Translations under genes and position numbers: made by a program
In this document: one piece after another, positions 17,085-26,872 of the stretch
Layout: each line of letters opens with the position of its first letter
Numbering within the stretch: position 1 is the first letter of the stretch
Assembly (NCBI RefSeq): GCF_009760925.1
Contig: NZ_VRLV01000009.1
Location: 367,943 to 431,942 of the forward strand
Direction of reading: 5' to 3'
Source: Nonomuraea typhae
GTDB taxonomy: Bacteria; Actinomycetota; Actinomycetes; Streptosporangiales; Streptosporangiaceae
Length of the DNA stretch: 64,000 bases
The notes under the pieces: model-generated
Database searches by the model: none
The model's input: only the letters and a program-made list of their open reading frames with translations
What the model was told of the DNA's origin: nothing

Positions 17085-17978
17085 GTGAGAATCGGGCGTT
17101 TCGCCGCCAGTGCCGCCGCCCTCGTCGCGCTGCTCGCCGTACCCCTCCCGCGGGCCGCCGTCGCCGATCCCGGCGGCCCGGCCCAACTCCGCAAGCTAAC
17201 CAAGCAGGCGGCCCAGCTCAACAAGCTTTACCGAGGCCAGATCGAGTTTCTCGAAGACGCCCGCCTGCTGGCCAAGAAGGCCACCGACAGCGCCTCCGGT
17301 CTGCGCGCCCAGCTCGACTCCGCGCGCGGCGAGGTCGCCGGCATCGCCCAGAGCACCTACATGACCGGGCCGCTCGACGGCACCCAGTTGTTCGGCGTCG
17401 GCGACCCGGCCCTGCTGCTCGGCCAGGCGGCGACCCTGCAGTACATGTCCGACGAGCGCACCAACCGGGTCCTGCGCATCCAGACCCTGATCAAGCAGGC
17501 GGAGACGGCGAAGAAGGCCGCGGACGCCAAGATCAAGGACCTGGAGAAGAAGATCAAGGAGATGAAGGGCAAGCGCCGCGACGTCGAGCGCCTGCTGGCC
17601 AAGTACGGCTTCCAGACCCCCGGCGGCGCCGACGGCCTCACGCCCCGCATGGTCGCCGTCCGCGACGAGATCATGCGCAACTTCCCCGTCAAGGCGGTCG
17701 GCTGCCTGCGCCCCGGCGACCCCGGCGAGCACGGCAAGGGCCGCGCCTGCGACTTCATGATGACCACCGGCGGCACCATGGCCAGCGGCAGCGCCGCCGA
17801 GTGGGGCGACGCCATCTCCCAGTTCCTCATCCAGAACGGCTCCCGGATGGGCGTCATGTACCTCATCTGGAAGCAGCGCTACTACGACATCCGTTCCGGC
17901 GGCGGCTGGGACCCCATGTCCGACCGCGGCGGAGTCACGGCCAACCACTGGGACCACGTGCACGTCTCCGTGTTCTGA
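17085..17978 (+). CDS. Secreted coiled-coil protein with ARB_07466-like C-terminal domain
   Basis: 297 residues. There is a signal peptide at residues 1-27 (ending PRAAVA), then a heptad-rich coiled coil (about residues 35-75 and 125-170, KKIKEMKGKRRDVERLL). The globular C-terminal domain holds KAVGCLRPGDPGEHGKGRACDFM, LIWKQRYYDIRSGG and NHWDHVHVSVF. Paired His/Asp residues in that domain recall small secreted actinobacterial cell-wall-associated proteins of the ARB_07466 type; the exact activity is unproven. GTG 17085 follows GGGGAGGGACGA. Its stop codon overlaps the ATG of the sigma factor gene by one base (TGATG), so the two are translationally coupled. Confidence 0.85.
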   Translation: MRIGRFAASAAALVALLAVPLPRAAVADPGGPAQLRKLTKQAAQLNKLYRGQIEFLEDARLLAKKATDSASGLRAQLDSARGEVAGIAQSTYMTGPLDGTQLFGVGDPALLLGQAATLQYMSDERTNRVLRIQTLIKQAETAKKAADAKIKDLEKKIKEMKGKRRDVERLLAKYGFQTPGGADGLTPRMVAVRDEIMRNFPVKAVGCLRPGDPGEHGKGRACDFMMTTGGTMASGSAAEWGDAISQFLIQNGSRMGVMYLIWKQRYYDIRSGGGWDPMSDRGGVTANHWDHVHVSVF

Positions 17979-18820
17979 TGGACTTCCAGGAGCACCGCGG
18001 CCACCTGTGGGCCGTGGCCTACCGGCTGCTCGGCAGCGTGGCCGACGCCGAGGACGCCGTGCAGGAGACCTGGCTGCGCTGGCGGCAGGCCGACCGGGAG
18101 CACGTCGCCGACCCCCGCGCCTACCTGACCACCGTCGTCAGCCGGGTCTGCTACGACATGCTCGGCGCGATCAGGGCCCGGCGCGAGTCCTACGTCGGCC
18201 CCTGGCTGCCCGAGCCCGTGGTCGAGGAGCCGGGGCCCGAGGACCGGGCGGCCATCGACGAGTCGGTGGGCATGGCGCTTCTGGCCGTGCAGGAACGGCT
18301 GAGCCCGGCCGAGCGGACGGCTCTGGTGCTGCACGACGTGTTCGCGGTGCCGTACGAGGAGATCGCCGGGATCCTCGGCCGCAGTCCCGGGGCGGTGCGC
18401 CAGCTCGCGGCGCGCGGGCGGCTGCGGGTGCGCGACTACGCGCCGCGGCGCTCACCCGACCGCGGCGAGCACGACGCGGCGGTGCAGGCGTTCGCGACCG
18501 CCGCCACCACCGGCGACCTGCGCGCGCTGCTCGCCCTGCTCGACCCCGAGGTCGTCTGGCGGACCGACGGCGGCGGCGCGGTCACCGCGGCGCTGGTGCC
18601 GATCGTGGGCGCGGAGAAGGTGGCCAGGCTGGTGCTCGGCCTGGTCGAGCAGTGGTACACCGGCATGACCGCGGACTTCGTCGAGGTCAACGGCGGGCCC
18701 GGCGTGGTCGTGCGCGCCGGTGACACGGTGGACTGCGTGCTGGCCTTCGCCGTCGCCGACGGCCGCATCACCGAGATCGACGTGGTCAGGAACCCGGCCA
18801 AGCTCACGCATGTGAAGTAA
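17978..18820 (+). CDS. ECF41-type RNA polymerase sigma factor (SigJ-like)
   Basis: 280 residues. Region 2 is HLWAVAYRLLGSVADAEDAVQETWLRW and region 4 is LSPAERTALVLHDVFAVPYEEIAGILGRSPGAVRQLAARGR. A C-terminal SnoaL-like domain of about 110 residues ends in RNPAKL, corresponding to the NPDKL motif that in ECF41 factors modulates activity. ECF41 genes have no anti-sigma factor and are usually linked to an oxidoreductase or carboxymuconolactone decarboxylase; here an FAD oxidoreductase starts 58 bases downstream, which fits. The start ATG overlaps the stop of the upstream coiled-coil gene by one base. Confidence 0.93.
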   Translation: MDFQEHRGHLWAVAYRLLGSVADAEDAVQETWLRWRQADREHVADPRAYLTTVVSRVCYDMLGAIRARRESYVGPWLPEPVVEEPGPEDRAAIDESVGMALLAVQERLSPAERTALVLHDVFAVPYEEIAGILGRSPGAVRQLAARGRLRVRDYAPRRSPDRGEHDAAVQAFATAATTGDLRALLALLDPEVVWRTDGGGAVTAALVPIVGAEKVARLVLGLVEQWYTGMTADFVEVNGGPGVVVRAGDTVDCVLAFAVADGRITEIDVVRNPAKLTHVK

Positions 18821-18878
18821 CTCACTCAGACATTCCCGGCGTCCCTCCGGTCTCCCTTGCAGAACTAGGAGGCCAATC

Positions 18879-19979
18879 ATGGACATCATCGTCATCGGAG
18901 CCGGGTACGCGGGCATGACGGCGGCCCTCCGCCTGGACCGGCGCCACCGGATCACCCTGGTCAGCGCCACCGACCACTTCACCGAGCGGGTCAGGCTGCA
19001 CGAGCTGGCCGCCGGCCGCCCCTCGGTGAGCACGCCGCTGGCCGAGCTGACCCGCGGCACCGGCATCCACCTGGTCACCGGCCGGGTGACGGAGCTCGAT
19101 CCGGCGGGCAAGAGGATCGTGCTGGAGGACGGCAGGGAGCTCGGCTACGACACGCTGATCTACGCGCTGGGCAGCTTCACCGACACGAGCGTGCCCGGGG
19201 TGGCCGAGCACGCCTACACCGCCGAGGACGCCGACAAGCTCGCGGTACGGCTGCGCGCGGGCGGCGGCAGGCTGACGGTCGTGGGCGGCGGCCTGACCGG
19301 CGTCGAGCTGGCGACCGAGCTGGCCGAGACCTACCCGGACTGGCGGGTCGGCCTGGTCGCGGGCGGCAGGCCCGTCCCCGGGCTCTCGCGGCGGGGTCGC
19401 GCGCACGTCGACGGAACGCTGGCCAGGCTGGGCGTCGAGGTCACGATGGGCACGCGGGCCGAGGCGGTCACCCCCGGCGGCCTGCGCACTTCGCGGGGCG
19501 AGATCGCGGCCGACGTCGTGGTGTGGGCGGGTTCGTTCGCGGTCTCCGGCGTGGCCCGGCGGGCCGGGCTGGCGGTGGACGAACGCGGCCGGGCGCTGGT
19601 CGACGAGACGATGCGCTCGGTGTCCCACCCCGACGTCTACGTGGTCGGCGACGCCGCCGCGGTGAACGTTCCCCGCGCCGGGGTCTCGCGCATGTCGTGC
19701 GCGATCGGGATGCCGATAGCCGCGCACGCCGCCGACGCCGTCAACGCCCGCGCCCGGGGCCGGGCAGCCGCGCCGTTCCGGTTCCGGTACCTCGTCCAGT
19801 GCGTGAGCCTGGGCCGGCGCGACGGCGTGATCCAGGCGGTGCGCCGCGACGACGCGCCGATCGAGCTCGTCCTGCCCGGCCGCCTCGGCGCGTGGGTGAA
19901 GGAGCTGGTCTGCCGCTACGCCTTCGTCTCGGTGCGCCTGGCCCGCCGGCTGCCGCGCTCCTACGTCTGGCCCAGGTGA
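18879..19979 (+). CDS. FAD-dependent pyridine nucleotide-disulphide oxidoreductase (NDH-2-like)
   Basis: 366 residues with two dinucleotide folds: FAD site IVIGAGYAGMTAALRL at the N-terminus and NAD(P) site VVGGGLTGVELATELAE near residue 145. The FAD-ribityl motif VYVVGDAAAV is near residue 255. The overall plan is that of type II NADH dehydrogenase or AIF-like reductases, without an obvious membrane anchor. CTAGGAGG ahead of the ATG is a strong ribosome-binding site. It follows the ECF41 sigma gene and is its probable target. Its 3' end overlaps the convergent beta-glucosidase gene by 19 bases. Confidence 0.92.
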   Translation: MDIIVIGAGYAGMTAALRLDRRHRITLVSATDHFTERVRLHELAAGRPSVSTPLAELTRGTGIHLVTGRVTELDPAGKRIVLEDGRELGYDTLIYALGSFTDTSVPGVAEHAYTAEDADKLAVRLRAGGGRLTVVGGGLTGVELATELAETYPDWRVGLVAGGRPVPGLSRRGRAHVDGTLARLGVEVTMGTRAEAVTPGGLRTSRGEIAADVVVWAGSFAVSGVARRAGLAVDERGRALVDETMRSVSHPDVYVVGDAAAVNVPRAGVSRMSCAIGMPIAAHAADAVNARARGRAAAPFRFRYLVQCVSLGRRDGVIQAVRRDDAPIELVLPGRLGAWVKELVCRYAFVSVRLARRLPRSYVWPR

Positions 19980-21259
19980 GCCTTGAACCAGTGGTAGGAG
20001 CTCTTGGGGGTACGGCGCAGCGTCGCGAAGTCCACGTGGACCAGGCCGAAGCGCTGGTTGTAGCCCTCGGCCCACTCGAAGTTGTCCAGCAGGGACCACA
20101 CGAAGTAGCCGCGCACGTCCACGCCTTCGTCGCGGGCCCGCTGGACGGCTTTGAGGTGGCCGTCGAGGAAGGCGATGCGCTCCGGGTCGTGGACGGTGCC
20201 GTCGGGCCCGACGGTGTCGGGCTGGGAGCAGCCGTTCTCGGTGATGTAGAGGGGCGGCAGCCGCTCGCCGTACCGGTCCTTGAGTCCGGTCAGGAGCTCG
20301 CGCAGGCCGTCGGGGACCACGGGCCAGCCGAAGGCGGTGACCGGGTAGCCCTGGACGCCCGCGTCGGAGAAGGGGAAGCCGGGTTCGGTGGGGGCGGCGA
20401 TGCGGGTCGGGTTGTAGTAGTTGACGCCCAGGCCGTCGATGGGGGTGGAGATGACGTCCAGGTCGTCGCCGGGGGCGTCCTTGCCGAAGGCCGACAGGTC
20501 GGGATAGGCACCGGTGAGGATCGGGTCGTTGAACAGGCGGTTGTGCAGGGTGTCGTAGGCGTCGGCGGCGGCCAGGTCGGCGGGGTCGGCGGAGGCGGGC
20601 CAGACGGGGGTCAGGTTGTTGCTGATGAGCACCTTCCGTGCCCCGGCCGCCCGGAGGGCGAGGGTGGCCAGGCCGTGCCCGAGGAGCTGGTGGTGGGCGG
20701 CGGGCAGGGCGTCGAGGAGCAGGGTCTGGCCGGGGGCGTGGAGGCCGAGGGCGTAGCCGAAGGCCATGTGGACGAACGGCTCGTTGAGGGTGATCCACGT
20801 CTCGACGCGGTCGGCCAGGCGGGCGGCGACGGCGCCGGCGTAGTCGGCGAAGGCGGCGCTCGTGTCCCTGTTCAGCCAGCCGCCGCGGTCCTGGAGCGGC
20901 TGGGGCAGGTCCCAGTGGAACAGGGTCGGGACGGGCGTGATGCCGGCGGCCAGGAGGTCGTCCACGAGGCGGTCGTAGAAGGCCAGGCCGCGGGGGTTGA
21001 TCGGGCCGGTGCCCGCCGGCAGGACGCGTGGCCAGGAGAGGGAGAAGCGGTAGGCGTTGACGCCGAGGCCGGACATGAGCGCGATGTCCTCGGCGGTGCG
21101 GTGGTAGTGGTCGCAGGCCACGTCGCCGGTGTGGCCGTCGCGGATCCGGCCGGGCTCGTGGGTGAAGGTGTCCCAGATCGACGGGCCCCTGCCGTCCTCG
21201 GTGACGGCGCCTTCGATCTGGTAGGCGGCGGTAGCCGTACCCCACAAGAAGGTGCTCAT
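19961..21259 (-). CDS. bglB: GH1 beta-glucosidase
   Basis: 432 residues with the glycoside hydrolase family 1 signatures: FLWGTATAAYQIEGA at the N-terminus, RFSLSWPRVLP, the acid/base glutamate in TLNEPFVH, the catalytic nucleophile in YITENG, and the WSLLDNFEW aglycone loop. No signal peptide, so it acts in the cytosol on imported cellobiose or other beta-glucosides. It is divergent from a TetR regulator, with three CTCAT/ATGAG half-sites just upstream of its start codon, suggesting direct repression. The CUT1 sugar transporter that might feed it lies 12 kb away under a different operator. Confidence 0.95.
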   Translation of the reverse strand: MSTFLWGTATAAYQIEGAVTEDGRGPSIWDTFTHEPGRIRDGHTGDVACDHYHRTAEDIALMSGLGVNAYRFSLSWPRVLPAGTGPINPRGLAFYDRLVDDLLAAGITPVPTLFHWDLPQPLQDRGGWLNRDTSAAFADYAGAVAARLADRVETWITLNEPFVHMAFGYALGLHAPGQTLLLDALPAAHHQLLGHGLATLALRAAGARKVLISNNLTPVWPASADPADLAAADAYDTLHNRLFNDPILTGAYPDLSAFGKDAPGDDLDVISTPIDGLGVNYYNPTRIAAPTEPGFPFSDAGVQGYPVTAFGWPVVPDGLRELLTGLKDRYGERLPPLYITENGCSQPDTVGPDGTVHDPERIAFLDGHLKAVQRARDEGVDVRGYFVWSLLDNFEWAEGYNQRFGLVHVDFATLRRTPKSSYHWFKAHLGQT

Positions 21260-21279
21260 GAGAGATGAGTATCACTCAT
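21256..21279. promoter_or_regulatory. Operator-like cluster of CTCAT/ATGAG half-sites
   Basis: ATGAGT-ATC-ACTCAT (21265-21279) is a perfect 6+3+6 dyad. CTCAT-N5-ATGAG (21256-21270) overlaps it, giving three half-sites in 24 bp between the divergent beta-glucosidase and TetR genes. Probably the binding site of the TetR protein. Confidence 0.6.
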
Positions 21280-21330
21280 GTTGCCATCTGCCGGAAAGAC
21301 CAAGACTGTACTTGCTGGTAATGCGCCAGG

Positions 21331-21978
21331 ATGGAGAACATGACGAGTACCTTGCGCCGCCGCCCGGCTCAACGCCGCAGCGTTGAGCGGGTGGAGCGGA
21401 TGCTCGACGAGTGTGCGCTGCTGCTCGACCAGGTCGGGTACGACGCGTTGACCACCAAGGAGGTCGCGCGCCGGGCGGAAGTCCCGATCGGCACGTTCTA
21501 CCAGTTTTTCCCCGACAAACAGGGCCTCGTGCGGGCGCTGGCCATACGCAACCTGGAAGCCTTCCTCCAGCGCGTGACCGAGCGGATCGCCGATGCCGAC
21601 CTTGAACACTGGACCGACCTGGTCGACTTGGCCATCGACGAGTTCGTCGCCATGAAACGCACCACGCCGGGGTTCGCCGTGGTCGACTTCGGCGAGGTGC
21701 TCTCGGCGCCGGGCGGCCCGGCCATCGAGGGCACCAACCGGACGCTCGACGCCGCCCTGGAGAACAACGTCATCGTGGCCGACCGGCTGCGTACGCTGAC
21801 CCTCGACCTGCTCGACGCGCCCGCGGGCCGGGGGCTCGACCGCGCCCTGCTGGTCGCGGTGGAGGCCACGGACGCGGTGCTGAAGCTGGCCTTCCGCGTG
21901 CATCCCGACGGTGACCCGGAGCTCATCGCCGAGTGCAAGCAACTGGCCCGCCGCTACCTGGCCGACCACCTGCCCTAA
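21331..21978 (+). CDS. TetR-family transcriptional regulator
   Basis: 215 residues. The N-terminal TetR helix-turn-helix spans about residues 17-65 (ECALLLDQVGYDALTTKEVA, then VPIGTFYQFFPDKQGLVRAL). The C-terminal ligand domain is helical and contains LDLLDAPAGRGLDRALLVAVEATDAVLKL. It is transcribed divergently from the GH1 gene and probably binds the ATGAGT-N3-ACTCAT site between them. ATG 21331 is used; an internal ATG four codons later (21340) is possible. Convergent with the penicillin-binding protein gene, 3 bases apart. The ligand is unknown. Confidence 0.92.
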   Translation: MENMTSTLRRRPAQRRSVERVERMLDECALLLDQVGYDALTTKEVARRAEVPIGTFYQFFPDKQGLVRALAIRNLEAFLQRVTERIADADLEHWTDLVDLAIDEFVAMKRTTPGFAVVDFGEVLSAPGGPAIEGTNRTLDAALENNVIVADRLRTLTLDLLDAPAGRGLDRALLVAVEATDAVLKLAFRVHPDGDPELIAECKQLARRYLADHLP

Positions 21979-21981
21979 CCG

Positions 21982-23460
21982 CTAGTCAACGGGGACGGCG
22001 CCCTGGGGGAGGGCGGAACGGATCACGGCACGGGCGATCGGGGCGGCGACTTCCCCGCCCGGCCCGGCATTTTCCACCACCACCCCCACCGCCACCTCCG
22101 GCGCGTCAGCCGGGGCGAAGGCGGTGATGACGGCGTGCCCGGGAGTGCCGGGCAGGCTCTCCGCGGCGCCGGTCTTGGCGGCCACCGCCAGGCCGGGCAG
22201 CGCCGCGCCCGCGCCGAAGCCGCCGGGCTGGGTGACGGAGACCATCATCTCGGTCAGGTCGGCCGCGATCGGGGCGGGCATCGTGCTGCGGTACTCCGCT
22301 GGCCCCGCGCGGTTGATGAGGGAGCCGTCCGGCAGCCGGGCCTCCTCGACCAGGTAGGGGCGCATCAGCGTGCCCCGGTTGGCGACCGCCGCCGACATCA
22401 TGGCCAGCATCAGCGGTGTCGCCCGGTCGTCGAACTGGCCGATGGCCGACATCGCGGTCTGGGTGCGGTCGATGCCCTTGGGATAGACGCTCTCGGCCAC
22501 CTGGAGCGGGACGGTCAGGTCGTCGGCGTTGAAGCCGAAGTCCTCGGCCGCCTCGCGCAGGGTGTCCTGCCCGAGGTCGAGGCCGATGTTGGCGAAGGCG
22601 GTGTGGCACGATGCCTGGAAGGCGTACGCCAGCGGCGGGTGCCCGTCGCCGCAGGCCACGCCGCCGCTGTTGCGCAGGTAGCCGAACGTGCCCGGCAGCG
22701 GCAGCTGGATCGGGGCGTCCACCTGGGAGGCGGGGGTGTAGGCGCCGGAGTTCAGCGCGGCCGCGGCAGTGACGATCTTGAAGCTGGAGCCGGGCGCGTA
22801 GTTCTGGGCCAGCGCGCGGTTCAGCAGCGGGCGGGCGGGGTCGGCGCGCAGCCGTTCGTGGGCCCTGGCCAGTTCGCCGGCGTCGAAGCCCGTGTAGGCG
22901 TTCGGGTCGTAGGACGGGTAGGACGCCATGGCGAGGATCGCCCCGGTCAGCGGGTTGAGCGCGACGGCCGCGCCGCGCAGCCCGGTGGCCCGCAGCGCGT
23001 CGTAGGCGGTGCGCTGCACCCGGTCGACGATCGTCAGCCGGACGTCCGCCCCGGCCTCGGCCCCGTCCCTGACCAGGGCGCGCACCTTGACCTTGGGGTC
23101 GGTCCCGGACAGCACGGCGTCCTCGGATTGCTCGATCCCGGTCTCCTGGTAGAGGGAGACGTGGCCGGTCGCGGGCGCGTACACCTCTCCCTCCGGATAA
23201 ACCCTCTGATAGAGGTACGGCCCGCCGTCCGCGCGCGTGCTTTGGGCGATGACCACACCGTCATAGGTTGAAATATCGCCTCTCGGGTGGTCGAACCTCG
23301 CGATCAGGGCGCGCTGGTTGCGCGGATCGGCGTTCAGGCTCCGGGACCCGAACGCCTGGATGTAGGTGACGTTGACCAGCAACGCGAACAACATCGCCGA
23401 GCACACCAGTGCGACGCGGCGCAGAGGGATGTTGATCCGTTTTGCCCTGGGTCCGGCCAT
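21982..23460 (-). CDS. Class B penicillin-binding protein (PbpA-like) with altered SxN motif
   Basis: 492 residues. A short cytoplasmic tail and one membrane anchor (about residues 12-33, VALVCSAMLFALLVNVTYIQ) are followed by a dimerisation domain and a transpeptidase domain. SxxK is SSFK (in APGSSFKIVTAAAAL) and KTG is in AAKTGAAES. The second motif, normally SCN, reads S-C-H (QASCHTAFANIG): the asparagine is histidine. Size and layout match PbpA, a septal/elongation transpeptidase, but the partner rodA/ftsW and the serine/threonine kinase genes usually next to pbpA are absent, so this is a dispersed paralogue. It may have reduced or changed activity. Confidence 0.92.
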   Translation of the reverse strand: MAGPRAKRINIPLRRVALVCSAMLFALLVNVTYIQAFGSRSLNADPRNQRALIARFDHPRGDISTYDGVVIAQSTRADGGPYLYQRVYPEGEVYAPATGHVSLYQETGIEQSEDAVLSGTDPKVKVRALVRDGAEAGADVRLTIVDRVQRTAYDALRATGLRGAAVALNPLTGAILAMASYPSYDPNAYTGFDAGELARAHERLRADPARPLLNRALAQNYAPGSSFKIVTAAAALNSGAYTPASQVDAPIQLPLPGTFGYLRNSGGVACGDGHPPLAYAFQASCHTAFANIGLDLGQDTLREAAEDFGFNADDLTVPLQVAESVYPKGIDRTQTAMSAIGQFDDRATPLMLAMMSAAVANRGTLMRPYLVEEARLPDGSLINRAGPAEYRSTMPAPIAADLTEMMVSVTQPGGFGAGAALPGLAVAAKTGAAESLPGTPGHAVITAFAPADAPEVAVGVVVENAGPGGEVAAPIARAVIRSALPQGAVPVD

Positions 23461-23496
23461 GCCTCCCGGTCTAACAACCGGTTCCCAAAGCCAGGG

Positions 23497-23865
23497 CTAG
23501 AGGACGCTTCGGTAGTAGGAAATCTTGTTGTGGATGTAGCGCTGCCGCTCGCCGAGATTGGCGATCTGCGCCTCGACCCGGCGGTCGTGCTCCTCCAGCA
23601 GCCGGATCCGGTCGGCGACCGTGTGATCGCCCTGGCGCACCAGCTCGGCGAAGCGCAACATCTCGGCGATCGGCATCCCGGTGTCGCGCAGGCAGCGGAT
23701 CAGCCCGAGCCAGCCCACGTCGGCCTGGCTGAAGCGGCGCTGGCCCGCGGCGTTGCGCTCGATGTCGACCAGCAGGCCGATCTTCTCGTAGTAGCGGAGA
23801 GTGTCGAGGCTGAAGCCGGTCTCCTCGACGACCTCGGCAGGTGTGTACACGCTCACGGGCGTCAT
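23497..23865 (-). CDS. MerR-family regulator
   Basis: 122 residues. The N-terminal MerR winged helix-turn-helix reads YTPAEVVEETGFSLDTLRYYEKIGLLVDIERNAAGQRRFSQADV, followed by a long dimerisation helix rich in R and E, and no cysteine pair typical of metal sensors. The start ATG 23865 has GGGAGG just ahead; the longer frame to 24474 is antisense to the reductase. It is divergent from an aldo/keto reductase. The spacer carries two palindromes and a TTGACA box 19 bases from a -10, the overlong spacing characteristic of MerR-activated promoters. It likely activates the reductase in response to an electrophile or drug and controls itself. Confidence 0.94.
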   Translation of the reverse strand: MTPVSVYTPAEVVEETGFSLDTLRYYEKIGLLVDIERNAAGQRRFSQADVGWLGLIRCLRDTGMPIAEMLRFAELVRQGDHTVADRIRLLEEHDRRVEAQIANLGERQRYIHNKISYYRSVL

Positions 23866-23871
23866 CCTCCC

Positions 23872-23891
23872 ACCTGGAGCGGACTCCAGGT
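23872..23891. promoter_or_regulatory. Palindrome ACCTGGAG-N4-CTCCAGGT (MerR self-operator)
   Basis: A perfect 8+4+8 dyad lies six bases upstream of the merR start. On the minus strand TTGACC precedes it in the position of a -35, mirroring the arrangement for the reductase. Confidence 0.75.
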
Positions 23892-23899
23892 CAACCGGC

Positions 23900-23930
23900 T
23901 TGACATGGAGTGCACTCCAGGTCCGACAGT
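23900..23930 (+). promoter_or_regulatory. MerR-type promoter of the aldo/keto reductase
   Basis: TTGACA (23900-23905), a 19-base spacer starting with the perfect palindrome TGGAGTGCACTCCA (23906-23919), and GACAGT (23925-23930) as -10. The ATG of the reductase follows after seven bases, so the transcript is probably leaderless. The 19-bp spacer is the classic MerR configuration. Confidence 0.8.
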
Positions 23931-23937
23931 CGTCGCC

Positions 23938-24854
23938 ATGAGACTCGCACTGGGCACGATCGGCTTCGGCACCGCCGTCTCCGCCGACGACACCTTCGCC
24001 ATCCTCGACCGCTTCACCGAGGCGGGCGGCACGATGGTCGACACGGCCAACAACTACCCCTTCTGGGTGGACGGCTGCACCGGCGACGAGAGCGAGCAGG
24101 TCATCGGGGCGTGGCTGGCCGCCCGGGGCAACCGCGACCAGGTCGTCCTGAGCACGAAGGCGGGCGCCCGGCCGACCGTGCCGGGGGACCGGACGATGGG
24201 CTCGATCGAAGGGCTGTCGGCTCCGGCGATCGCGAAGGCCGTGGAAGGCAGCCTGACGAGATTGCGGACGGACTACATAGATGTGTATTGGTCGCACATT
24301 GATGACGCCTCCGTGCCGCTCGAGGAGTCGCTGGGCGCGTTCGGCACACTGGCCGAAGCCGGCACGATCCGCAGGCTCGGCGCCAGCAACATGCGCACCT
24401 GGCGCCTGGAGCGCGCCAGGAACCTCTCGGCCGCCCACGGCTGGATCGCCTACAGCCACCTGCAGCTTCGCCATACCTACCTACGGCCCCGGCCCATGAC
24501 CACGCTCGCCGAGAGCGCGCACGTCCTGGCCGGTGACGAGACGCTGGAGTACGCCGCCGCCGAGAAGATCGAGCTGTGGGCCTACAACACGCTCATGTCC
24601 GGCTCCTACACCCGTGCCGACCGCCCCCTGCCCGAGTCCTACGACCACCCCGGGACCACGCGCCGCCTCGCCGTACTCCACGAGGTCGCCGCGGAACTCG
24701 GCGCCACCCCCGGCCAGGTCGTGCTCGCCTGGCTCCTGGCCGACGGCCACGTGCCCATCGTCGGCGTCACCCGGCTCGCCCAGCTCGAGGAGGCCGTCGC
24801 CGCCGCCGGCCTCAAGCTCGACCCCGCGCAGAAAGAGCGCCTGGACGCCGCCGC

Positions 24855-24858
<4 letters not shown>
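23938..24858 (+). CDS. Aldo/keto reductase
   Basis: 306 residues with the TIM-barrel reductase motifs: LGTIGFG at the N-terminus, catalytic aspartate and tyrosine in DTANNYPFW, lysine in LSTKAGARP, and histidine in DVYWSHIDD. GASNM and the NADPH-binding C-terminal segment also fit. It reduces aldehydes or ketones with NADPH in the cytosol. ATG 23938 lies seven bases after the -10 box of a MerR-type promoter; the longer frame back to 23287 runs through the regulator and is a shadow. It is probably activated by the divergent MerR protein. Its stop codon shares the tetranucleotide CTAG with the stop of the convergent ABC transporter gene. Confidence 0.95.
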
Positions 24859-26729
<1,871 letters not shown>

Positions 26730-26872
26730 GAGAGAAGTGTGCGCGCCCGCACTGACAATCCGATCTGGCGCCGGGGCAGACGAGCCTGCGCTTGCTGGCA
26801 GCGAATTCTGTGTGACGGGTGTAACACTGTCGGTAGTGCTGTTGCCCGCACCCCCCGCGAGGAGTCACGACG

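Noticed and set aside
16895..17224. 110-residue N-terminal extension of the M14 carboxypeptidase
   Set aside because: GTG 16894 is followed directly by a clear signal peptide.
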